Below, in pieces: positions 42,650 through 54,000 of a DNA stretch of 64,000 bases. Source of the stretch: Symbiodinium natans (Eukaryota > Sar > Dinophyceae > Suessiales > Symbiodiniaceae). Where the stretch lies: the NCBI GenBank assembly GCA_905221605.1, contig CAJNDS010000345.1, positions 1 through 64,000 of the forward strand, read 5' to 3'. The notes below the pieces were generated by a model. It saw nothing but the letters and a program-made list of their open reading frames with translations. It did not search any database and was not told where the DNA came from. The position numbers and the translations under genes are program-made. Positions within the stretch are counted from its first letter, which is position 1; each line of letters opens with the position of its first letter.

Positions 42650-44490
42650 GTGCAACAGCCATTGGCCCAGCATGGACCAACCTAGCAGTATCAGTACGAG
42701 CTCGCCAACCGAGGTCAAACTGTAAGTTCGGAACTGGTAGGTGTCCGAGATTGTTACTTGGAAGGGAGAAAGCAAGGCTGGGCATCTCAAGCTTCGGGCC
42801 GTTTTGTGTCTACAACGACAAGCTGGTGTGCAACCGGGGTAGGAGAATCTCCTCAGCTGCATGCCGGGCCTTGGCCTAAACCTACCTATGGAGCCCGGGA
42901 ATCGGGTGGACTCCGGCCGGTCCTTGTGACCGGCGCTGCTTTGGCCTGAGCCTGACAAGGCCTCGGCTGCCAGTCCTTCGGCCCCCGGCAAGGAAACGCG
43001 GGACTCCTTTCAATCTCGAGCAATCTCGAGCACCTTGAAAGCTCATCGATTCACCTTCGGCCACAAATCAAAGAAGCTGCACCTCTGCACGATTCGAAAG
43101 CTTGTAGTCCGAACTGCGAGGCAGCGCAGCAGCTAAGTCGTGGACTGCAGCGAAAACAGCTGAGAAGTCCTAACATGAAACCCGGTGAGACCGCACACAC
43201 GAGCGAAGGGATAAAGAGCCTCGTCTCCCTTCCCCGCCGCACGAGCTGCCTGCACAACAAGCAGGGGCTTCCCGAGTGCACACCATACACCCGCGGCACT
43301 TCCGAGCCACTCCCAGCTATGCCCAGCTACAAGCTTCCAGCCAATCAGAATTGCACACATCTGTGCAAGCTTAGGGGCACCATTGGCTGCGTGAAGCCTG
43401 AACTTGCTTACAAGGGCGAATCACGCGAATCCCTTCACATGATTATGAAAGCCCTTCCTGATAAAAGAAATTATTGGCCGGACCCGCCCCCCCCCCGGAC
43501 GGGGAGGCCTTAAGATGTTGGAGTGTGGCTTTGAGCGGATTCCGAGACCTAAATATCGAACCTAAACTTCAAAAAATCAATTGAAATTCAACACAAAGCA
43601 TTACCACATTTGGGCTTCCGGGCTCCATTTCCCAAACCCGAAACCCCCTGAAGTAAGAAAGTCTGGCCCGGATCCGGATTTCTCTATGGAGGGGGGGCTT
43701 CATGATAAGGGGAAGAGCTATAGCAGCCTTGAAAGCTTCATTGGCAGCAGCCGCCAGCGGCATTGGCCTAAAGAGACCATGTTCGTGCCAGTGTGCACAA
43801 GAGACCCAAGGCAAAGACGGGAAAATGTGCAGTTTCGCCCCTATGCCTTAGGGCTCTTGGGCTCCAGCTGTCCCACCTTGTCACCGAGATCCACGGCTAA
43901 TCTGACATCCTGCTCTCAAGTTGGAGGTTCAAGCGGAGGCTTCAGAGTCTTAAGAGCTCACGCGCTGCTCTGCCTTCTGTTGGTGCTTCAGTGGGAAGTT
44001 GGGAGCAAAGTCTCCCTCCAGCATTTTCGGACCCTGGGGACATCGCAAACACCGCTCGCAGCCCAATGACGTCGCAATGTCGTCGCACAGTGGATTGCCT
44101 TCAAGCCATACATTGGCGACGCGATGGCGCCTTCTTTAATGACCTGTGAAACGTGAGGGGTGTGTTGTGATAATTTGCTGCCGGTGGACGCTGCATTGCT
44201 GCATGCTGCCTCTAAGATATCCTTCCCTTGGAGGCCTGCTTTCTGTCCCACCTAGGTCCAGAAAACATGCAGAAATGCGCCCCACTGCTGCACAAGGGCG
44301 CAGGCTGCAAGACCCTCAGACAGAGCAACCATGTTGATTCCCATCACCTAGGTCGCAACCCTCAAGAAGCTCTTGACTGACGATTCAATACGAATGGGCG
44401 TGACATGAACCTCGGCCAGTGGCCATGTTGATAACGAGCTTCATCCTTGCTCCACATCCTACCTGCCCAAAGCTTTCTCAAAACTCGAAA
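42650..44490. other. No supported gene
   Basis: Only short or low-quality frames. The 162-codon plus frame at 43581 has no domain or splice context. A C7 run lies near 43487. Confidence 0.4.
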
Positions 44491-44499
44491 GCGAGTCAG

Positions 44500-46290
44500 A
44501 AGCGCTGCCTTGCCTCACCGAGGAAGAACGTTCTCTTGCCCAACACGTCGAAGCAAGGCTGCACCTTCCAACAGGGCCGTGGCGACAATCCTCCAAGCCC
44601 CCTTGGGCGCTGTGCTACCCTTTGTTGAGTTCCCCAACCTCCTTCTGGAGGGCCTCCTCTCCAGCTGCAAGGATCACCAGCTGGCCTGATCAATTTCTGC
44701 TCTTGGGCCAGTTGCTCTATATCTGCAAGAACTTTTCGACAGGCCCTTCCCACTCAAACCCTTTCCGAACCTCCAGCATCCCCAATGAGACGATTTCGAC
44801 GATTAATGGAGAAGACCGAGAAATCCTAGAGATTTTGCAGTCAGAACCGTTTCTTGGTGCACGATTCCGCCACAGAATGCCACAAGCTGCTTCGTCAGGA
44901 AGAAATCCAGCCGACCATTTACACAAAGTGAAACTGAATTCGTCCTAAAGGGCCGAACAATTACAATGAAACAAAAAACCTCATGTTGGCTCAAGCCTAG
45001 CCTTGCAGCGCGGGACCTTTGGAGCCACTGACTGGTGCCTGAGCACTGCTACGAGGGGAGAGCCCTCGCAAATTCTGCAATGTCACGGCCTCAACAAAAC
45101 GACCACCTTTGGCTGTGACGGCATCGGCCTTGGCCGAGGAATGTTTGTCACAGCTTTGTGCAGCCACACTGCCAAAAAAATCGAAGGCCAGGGCGATTTC
45201 CTTCACGCACTCCTAGCAACTGCTGCAAAATTTGGAGAAAGAATTTGATCTGCCACAAAGTATACCCTGCTCTCCGTGCAACACAACATGCAAACCGAAA
45301 ATGGCTGTCCTCATCTACGGTTGACATGTCCACAAAGCGCTTGCCCTTCGTAATGCCTGCGCAGCACGGACTTGACGTACCTGTAATTGCGACAATCTTT
45401 GGCGTCACCCTCGGCTCCTGCCAAAACACCCTTCTCACCGAAAACCACAGCTCTCGCCGAGATTGGGTCCGAAGTGCACCTACGGCGCGCATAGCACACG
45501 CTAAGCCACGAGGACAACCTACTTCTGCGCAAAGAAGATCCAAAAGAGGGCAAGTCTGTACAACAATACCGTAAACATGCCCCACGCAACAAACAAGGTA
45601 AGCCTGTAGACCTAGACCCCACGTTCAGGAGCAGGCACGAACTGAAGTCGAACCAAGATTTGCAAGTGCATCCACAGCAAGCCCGATTAGGAGCCCGTGC
45701 CAAGAGCCGGATTGTCACAAGACAAACGTCCAAAAACTCACGACTCCCAGCCGATTGCACTGTTGTGCTCTGACCAGGATGGCAAGAATTCGTAAGAGTA
45801 CCATGGAGTGCCTGGATGGTACGCCACACGCAGCTGAAACAAACTGTAATTTCGAGGGGCTGTCGCTTCTTCACTAAGCTTCGCAAAGTGCTGTGACGCC
45901 GTTCCCATCTTGAGTCGTCAGCTGCAAGAAGCAGATAATCAACCGATTGAGACTGAGGCGTGTTTCCCGTGGGGCAGCGCTCACGTCGTTTCTGTTTCAT
46001 GAGAAGTCGTGCCTCCATTTAGGCATGAATTAAAGGTAAAAACGCAGCGTAGCTGCAGTGCCAACAGAAAGCACACACACACACATGCGATGAACCAAGA
46101 TCTACCTTGACTAAAGCCTTGCAGCACACCCGTGCTGCTCGGCCGCATCGAAAGGCTGCAAAACCGAGAGCAGTCACCAAGCTTCCCGCGCAAAAGTCAC
46201 ATCACAGGTCTCCACGACCTCCTGTGCAGTCTCAGCGACCTGGACAGCACATGACACCCAATCTATCTCTTTCTCATGCCATAGAACTTC
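44500..46290 (-). CDS. Candidate coiled-coil exons, unknown protein
   Basis: Short minus-strand helices: VAETAQEVVETCD after CTGTCCAG/G (~46200-46240), KVLADIEQLAQEQKLIRP (~44690-44745) and EEALQKEVGELNK after CTTGCAG (~44625-44670). They may be distal 3' exons of the ODAD1 gene or another gene. No diagnostic motif. The 235-codon frame across 45311-46018 has no recognisable content. Confidence 0.3.
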
Positions 46291-47432
46291 ATGCTGAATA
46301 TAGTAATAGCCTTCCGCACTAGAAACTTCTGCCTTTCGATTGCACTGTGGCAGGGAGCCTTGGCGCCTTTGGCCTCCAAGGGAGCGCACTTATCCCGCGA
46401 TCGATTCCTGGCAACAGAAAGAGGAATACACACTGGATGGAATACACATGTGGTGAAGTACTATGGTTTTACACTGTAGTCATCGTAGTTGCTCTATCTA
46501 CTGAAAGCACGTTTAGGCATGCGCTACCGAGTATGCCCTTCTCTGCTCTTCGCTTTGTGCCAGGTGTGCCACACAGTGACAGGATAGCCCGCGTCGACCA
46601 ATCGCCCCCTTGCCACGGCACAAGTGCCCACTTCTGCCCACTTTACATATAGCCCAGGCCAAGAGAGGAAACTGAGCTCTGCACGCCATGGCAGTGCCCA
46701 TGATGCCCATTCCTTGTAGCAGCTTTCATGAGCTGAGCTCTGCCAATAAGATGCGCAAAGCAGACATCTCAGCCCGGCACCCAAATAGCCCACGGATGGT
46801 TTTTTCTCCATGGCTGGTTCAATGGCTCTGGTGCTGGTCTTCTTCTGGGTTGAACATAAACGCTACAAAAAGTGAAGCTTGAAAGAAGCTCACCGGACAT
46901 GCAAGTAGTGCTAGTTCAGGAGCCCCCTTTCACTTCACAGCCTGCTGCATATTTTGTCAGTCCTTGCGCAGAGAATTCGAGTCACACGCAAGGGGCGTGG
47001 AAGTTGGGCGCTGGTCGCGAAGCCCTCGCTCAGTACACTGCTGCTAGCACACTTTGAACTTTGAACATGCCCAACTCGCCTGTGAAACGAAGCCCGGGTG
47101 AGATCCATCTGGCACGGGCAAGAAGTCAGGATGAATTCCATCATCGGTGCGATGAAAAACTTAGGAGGATTAGGTGGCGTTTGCATGTTTCCCCCTAGAT
47201 TGCATTCCCAAGCGGTGTCACAATTGCCCTCTGCACAATGCCTTTCAGAACTCTGCCATGGGGTGACACCGGTCTCCAGGCCATGACCCTTTGGGCCCGT
47301 CCCGGCTACAGAAATGTAATTACGAGCATTGGTGCCTGAGTCTCATGCTGGCAAAAGCCTGCGACTGCGGACTACAGTTACAGGCATCTGTGGGACAAGC
47401 ATGCGCTGATTAGGCCCGCCACAAACACCTAC

Positions 47433-48040
47433 TTCTCCGTTGGTGCTCCAGTTTTCCTGGGGGTCGGTGTGAGCGTCGGTGTGACTTGAACGCCGGCTGA
47501 CAGTGCGACTGAACGGAACGGGCATTGCTGATGAAGTCCTCGGCTTCTTCTGTTTTTTGTTGTAGTTCTTGTTTGCTTTGGTCTTCAGCTCGTCCCGAGT
47601 GAAAGGCCTGTCAAGTTGAAGCAAGCGCAGGCTGACAAAAATGCCCCAACTAGCTACCCACCGAATATTGTTCATTGTTCATTGTTCATTGTTCATTGTT
47701 GATTGTTGATTGTTGCTAGCACCAGCCTTTGATCGTCCTCGTCTTCGTCATCTTCATCATCTGAGTAGTCCTTCAAGTGCCAGGCGGGAGGGGAATCCAA
47801 AGACCAGCTATACCACAAGCATTTTGGATTCCCAGCGTTGACACTCGAAGTAACGAGTCTTCCGGTAGCCGGCAAGTCCTCCACCGTGCTTGGGAGCTTC
47901 ATCTGCAGGCTGGTAGAGGTCTGCCCAGTTCTCGCAGGCCTGCCGAACTGCTTTTGGCGCTCTGATTGCTGCTCTGACTGGCGTTTTGACAGACTTGGAG
48001 CTTGCAGCTGCGGCCTGGTGCTTTCGTACTCGTCATCCTC
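47433..48040 (-). CDS. ODAD1-like C-terminal exons
   Basis: The exon 47727-48040 begins after CATTTCAG/GAG. It is hydrophilic and ends with an acidic run DDEDDEDEDDQ at CAAAG/GCTGG (GC-type). The next exon starts at 47607 after TTGACAG/GCC. The junction creates QRPFTRDELKTKANKNYNKK in frame, resembling the RPLTRDELKxK motif near the family's C-terminus. The second exon probably ends at GGAGAA/GTAGGT (47433). Confidence 0.85.
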
Positions 48041-51000
48041 CTGAAATGGCACTCCAAGGTATGTGAGGATAGGTTGCCAGCCGAATGCGAGATCTGTGGG
48101 GTACCCATGAGTAACAAATCTTAACATCTCTTAACATTTCTCGAACCGTCCAGATCTTGGGTTCTAGTTTAGATCAGCTGGGCCTGTTCTACCATGTCTA
48201 CTTCTGTTCAAGTTTGAGGTGGGGGGTGTCCCTACTTCCTCCGGCCGGTGGGCTTTCCAAGATCCCTCTGGACCACGGCGGATTTGAAAGAAGAAGTTGG
48301 ATTGCGGCAAGGAAGCCACGCTCGACGCACATGCTCAAAAAGGATACACAGACCCGGAACTGGCTCGGACCGGGTCCTGCTTCAAGGAGTCGTACATCTT
48401 CAGAAGCTCGTTGGTTCGCTGCTCGATGATTGCCAGATACCTTTTCATGTGAGTCGGGCTGTGCCACACTCAGCGATCATATCCGCACTTACACATTCTA
48501 AGCCAAAAGAAATATAAGAAACGTTAGGGTCTCAGGGCTTCTTGGACTGCCAAGGCTGGTACACCATCATGTTGGCCTCTGAGATGCCACTGCCACAACC
48601 ACAGGGCAGATCCTAAGTGAGGGCACTCAGAAGGAGTTTTCAGTGCTTGAGAGCAGAAGACCACCAAAAACTCTTGGCAGGTGAGAAAAATGAAAAGGGG
48701 AATGGGCGGGATTTGGGCGCCTCGGCGGTGCAGCCCAGCCGTCGGAAAATGGACTCGATGCAGGTCCTGGCAGTTCGAAAAGTTCATGAAATATAGTTGA
48801 GTCCGTTTGTTCATGGCATGGTTTGGCTACAGCATGTTATCAACCGTTTTCAGTTGCCCCGCCTGATGTGAGACAGAGTCTGCTGCGACTCCTCACAGGC
48901 ATGGGGCACAGTTGGCTACCATAGCAAGTTGCAAAGCCTCGCAATGGCTCACTCTTGCGCGGCTGGAGCGGCTCCTGGTGTTTCACTTCATAGGTGATGG
49001 CCTTGCGATCGATGTCGTTCCATTTCTCCTCCAGGCTCTCAAGGATCTTCGCCTGAAGCATGCAGGGACAACTGCGAGATCATGCGAGGACACGTCTGGG
49101 CGTCGCCAAGCTGTGGCGCATGGAGCTGGTCAAACGAATACTTGAAGTGACTGTGATGGCACACCTTTTTTAGCATCCCGCGTGATTTCGTTGTCATGTC
49201 TTTCCACGGCAGCGAATCCAGAGAGGATTCCGAGTTTGGCTGGCACTTAGGTCAGTGCACTGCAAAGCTCCCAACCTTCTTGCACACCATCTAGAATCTA
49301 CACTGCATCTAGACAATGCACACTTGAATTAGCTTGTGCAAGTTCCTTTCCAAAGCAAGGCTCTGAGAAGGATGTGACACTTACGCACCTCCAGCAGAGG
49401 AAATCACTGCCGGGATGTAGCCAACCTCAGCTGCTCAACAAGACTCCCTGTGAGCATTCGACGCATGTCTTCTGCTCGCAATTCAGTGACTTCGCAGTCC
49501 TGATTTCTTTCTGTTCGTTCTCTTTCAAGCATTCTGAGTTCTCAAGCGACTGAATCCGGCACCTACGCCTGCAACAAACATCGTACTTCTTCTTGCCTCT
49601 GAGTTTTCATGACCCAGCCTCTCAGATGAACTCTTCTCAGAAGCAAAAACCCCAGCTTTTCCCCGTCTCCTAACCTGGCAGTTCTCACTGCGTGACTCTC
49701 CCCCGAGTGCCCGTGAATGTGCATGGCTCGTGTGTTCTGCAGCCAAGGGACCACAACGGCAATGTCATCACTGCTGCCCCGCTCTCGGGCAACCGAAGCC
49801 AGCTCAGCAGCAGCGCTGGTCGACGCGAATTTCCGCACCTCATTGCCGGTGCCACACCTAGCTGACTCAGAGTCTCAGCGATTATGATTCATGGTGGCTG
49901 ATGGTTTGCCTGAACTGAGCTTCTAGCCAAATCGCAGCATTCGGAGTCGCTGAGCACCTGAGACGCGCTTAGGACTTAGGATGTTGCAGTGCTGCTTTGT
50001 TTCACAAGGTCAGCGTGCCTTCCCCTCTTACCTTACGTGCTCTCAGCGACTAGGCATGGCCACGTCCCACAGGCCGTCCGAAGCCAGAACCACAAAGTCC
50101 ACCTCCGAAAGCGCCACGCAGCTGATTTGGGGGAGGCAGGCGAAGCCATCAGCCTCCAGATCGAAATTTCCCAGACCCCGCGTCATGGGCAATATTCCAC
50201 CCAGACGTCCCAGGGCAATGTGGCCCCCGCACATCTTCACACGCTCCACCTCCTCTGGCGAAGAGCACGTGTGATCTGTGCTAAGGCGTCGGCTGCCGCC
50301 TTTCCGAAGGCCAACGACAGCACGTGAATCGCCGGCACATGCACACCACAACGCTTTGTTACAAGTAGCAACGGCCACCGCCGTGCTTCCTCCACAGAGC
50401 TTCTCCTGCCTCGCTAGGTCATTGCATTGCTGTAAGGCTCTGCTAAGGGCTAGATCTGGCTTGGAAGGCCAAGAAGGCTGGGCCCAGACCAGTTGGGGCA
50501 ACACACGGGACGCATGACCTGCAATTTCAGGGTGGCGGTGTCCATCGAACACTGCCCACATCACCTCGCCGTCGTGCGTGTCGATAACTAGGCGGTCCTC
50601 TCGTTTGGCTGAGTTGTCGATGGTGAAGCACGAAGGGAAGCGGCAGCGCCTGCACGCGTCCTCATCAAAATAGTATAACGTTACACATCGGCATCGTTGA
50701 GCTTCCCTGGGCATGAGCTTGTCGACTCATACGAGTACCGAGATGTGAAACCCACCGAGTGCGGCAGCTGAGGGCACTAAGAGATGAGCTGAGCCAGGCC
50801 CATGGCCTATCACTGCCCCACACATTCCACCAGCCACACTTGCGCACGTCTCGGCAGACAATGCCCTTGCGCAACTGCCCAACTCTCATGCAACCTGCAG
50901 TAAAATCTTGTATATATATATATGTATATACATTTACATATATATATATACATGTATCGATTTTTTGTTTGGAGATACGGGTCCGAAACTTTCTGCCAGT

Positions 51001-54000
51001 TAAAAACGGAGTTGGAATCTCTTCCCTTCCCTTCCCTTCCCTTCCCTTCCCACCCCTTCCGGGTTGTTGGAAGACATCCACACGGTATTCGGCTTTTTCG
51101 ATTCCCGGAAACTGGAAGCGAGAGGAGATTGAACGAGAAAGCAAGCCCTCCGGAGCTGCTGCTGTCTGCTCTGTTCCTTCAAATAAGCGGGCGGGGCGGT
51201 TCCGCGGCAGCAACGAAGACTGGAGGAAACTGACGGAATTGACGCAAGACAATGTCCTCGCATCGCTGAAGCCACATTGGCTTTGTGGGGGTGCATGGCG
51301 TGCGGCTTTGCAAGGGAGACTGCTCCCAGGGCTGGCTTTGAGTCCCTGAGCGGGGAGTCTTTAACTCCCAGTCCATCTCCAAGATGGGAATCCGTCTGCG
51401 GGCTCTACTAAAGCAGCATCTCACACACTGGATGATAGTCACTGATAGTCTTGCTCAAGGCTCAAGAACTGGTTGGCCGCGTTGCGCAGTCATGCATGTT
51501 CTAGGCTGCTATCCATGTGCATGTATTCATGATCTCAGTCAGCTGAGGAGGAGCGGAACACAGACAAGGCATCCATGTCGACGTGTCGGACTGGCACCAT
51601 GGCACATCTCACATTCTCCGGGGGGCCTTCTCGGTGTCTTCTTTGCGGCTGCTCTGACCACTCAGAGTAATGTACCTTCAAAAGCAAAAGCGAGCCGAGA
51701 TCGTACTTCCCTGGCATACAGACGAGCTTGCGCATCGAATGTTTTACTGTTGGCGCACTCTTCCTTGTACTCGGCAATCTGCTGCTCTAGCTTTTCGATC
51801 TCTGCGCTGAGCTCATTGTTGTACTTGAAGAGGGAGAAGTTGGTGTCCTTGTCAGGCCGAGGGGTGCTTCAAGTGGCCCAAGCCCAGCTTACGCGATCTT
51901 AGGGGCTTCTCCTCCGCGTCAATGAAGTTCTGCACAAGCTGGTCTATGTCACAGATTCCAGTCGCTGCCTGAACACGTGCACAAAACCTAACGAGCGCCT
52001 GGGCGTGATCTGAAACATGCGTACTTGCAGAAGTACCGCGATTTGGTCTGGCATGAATGTCTCCACTTGAATGCATCGACTCGTGCATCTTGCAGCGATG
52101 GCGAGATACCTGGATGCGTGCGAAGGCTTCCTCGTAGCTGGCAACCTGTCAGCATGAGCAATCTTGGATTGCAGCTTGCAAGGCTTCATCCCAACAAAAA
52201 AAGCAGCCTTTGACAAGGCCAAGAAAAGTCTTGTCCACAAAGGTACTGCATTCGTCTTGTGCCTTGTCCTGGTTGGAGGTCATAGTCACCAAAGACTTGG
52301 TAGTGTCCCAGGTGTGCCTCATGACGATGAATTTTGGAGCTTTGCGCTACAGGTGCAAGCCGCCAGAGCAGTGCACAAATCAGGCACAGGCTTTGTAATC
52401 TTCTTCTTGTGCTTGTCCTCATCCTTGCTATCGCCTTGGCATGCAGCAAGTTTCCCTAACTCGCAATAGCTGCGACTGTTGGTTGATGCGATAGGTGCCC
52501 GGCCCTCTTCTTTGCCACGCACCTGCTAAAGCACTCTGCAAGGTCATGAGACTTCTGTGGCCTGATTCAATGCTAGGACACTCTACAACTTTGCTGCCGT
52601 GGCCATTCACGCTGCTGTCGCTGTGTCGCTATGCGTTACTTCAGAAGCTGCAGTCAAACAGTCGGCGCCTTCGTGCGCATGAACTCTTTCATGCCTCAGA
52701 ATTCCCAACTCCGATACTCTCGACATCCGCAACACATTGTGGGCATAGCGCACGAGCTCGCTCCAGCTATGCCATAACATGCTACTTCTGAGAAGAGACT
52801 GATGCAGGTCTACATGCTGCTTGCAAGAAGGCCACGTTTGTCGTTCTCGATAAGACGGCCTAATTCGCGCCACTCCTGCACCGAAGTCTTATGCAGGATC
52901 CACAAAGATGCAGAACGGACCGTCGTCGCGCAGCGCTCAACTCTGCACACAGGTTCCCATCCTTCTCGAACTCCGCATGTTCTTTGTCTGCCTGCTGCTT
53001 GAGGGAAGCCTTAGGATGGGCGAGGGAGCAGCTGAGCAGCTCAAGCTGAACCTAGCGTTTTCATAGCTGAACCTGAGTCCTTCGCCATTTGTGCCTGGGC
53101 AGAATCTCGGGCTTCATATGCGGCGTTTGCCTGCAAGCACGGAAGTTGCTAACACGGAGCATTTTCTCACCTGTTCTCTTGAGCAATTGGCTTCTGTACA
53201 AAGCCAATGGCGTGAAGGGCGGGCTCCAAGAGCAGCAGCGCTTATGTGTCGGGGGCTTGGTACAACAGAGGATTTCTTTGAGTGTTGGCGACTCTTTCCT
53301 GGCGGTACATGCTTTGAGATGCCAGGCTATTCACTGGGCTCCAAGTGTAGGGCCATAGCAGGGGACCTCAGCGCCAACCTTACCAAGGGACCCCTTCGCG
53401 GACCTTTTCGGCACTGGGGGCAGTGGCGCAGTTGGCGAAGTGGGAGGTTGGCAAGCGGGTTTTGTGCTTCGGAGAGGGCCTTTTGTGCCGCGGCGTCAAG
53501 CAGCTGCCTTTCACACTTACAAACTTACAAACATGCGGCCTGCTCGATGATGTTTGCCATTTCTTTCTTTTTCTGCTGCCTTCCAAAACACATGGGTAGA
53601 CAAAGAGCGAGTTGGCCTTTCTTTTGGAAGTGGGCTGAGGGAGCAACAGCTCATTTTCCAACTTCCGGTAGATGTCGTCAAAGACCTCACAAGAACGAAA
53701 TTCACAGGCGCTGAAGGCCACATTCATTCCACATCATGGCTTGCACATCCGACCGTTGCAAAATTGAAACACTTTTTAGACGCGACGATGTGTACTCCAT
53801 TGTACTCCTGTTTGCTAGCATTCTGCAAGATCCAAGTTTCCTGATCTCCACACCGAAAGCCTTTCTGACTGCGCTGGGCATGCACATGAGACTCGCTTGG
53901 TTCCGTGCCACACGTTCCCTGCGAAGCGTGTCGATCCTGAAAGCGACGGCCACAAGCGTTCGTTGGACTCTGCTTGCGCCCAGGCTGGATTCTTGTGTGA

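Noticed and set aside
45311-46018. 235-codon minus-strand frame
   Set aside because: No recognisable motif, uneven composition, and no splice or family support; kept only as part of a weakly coding interval.
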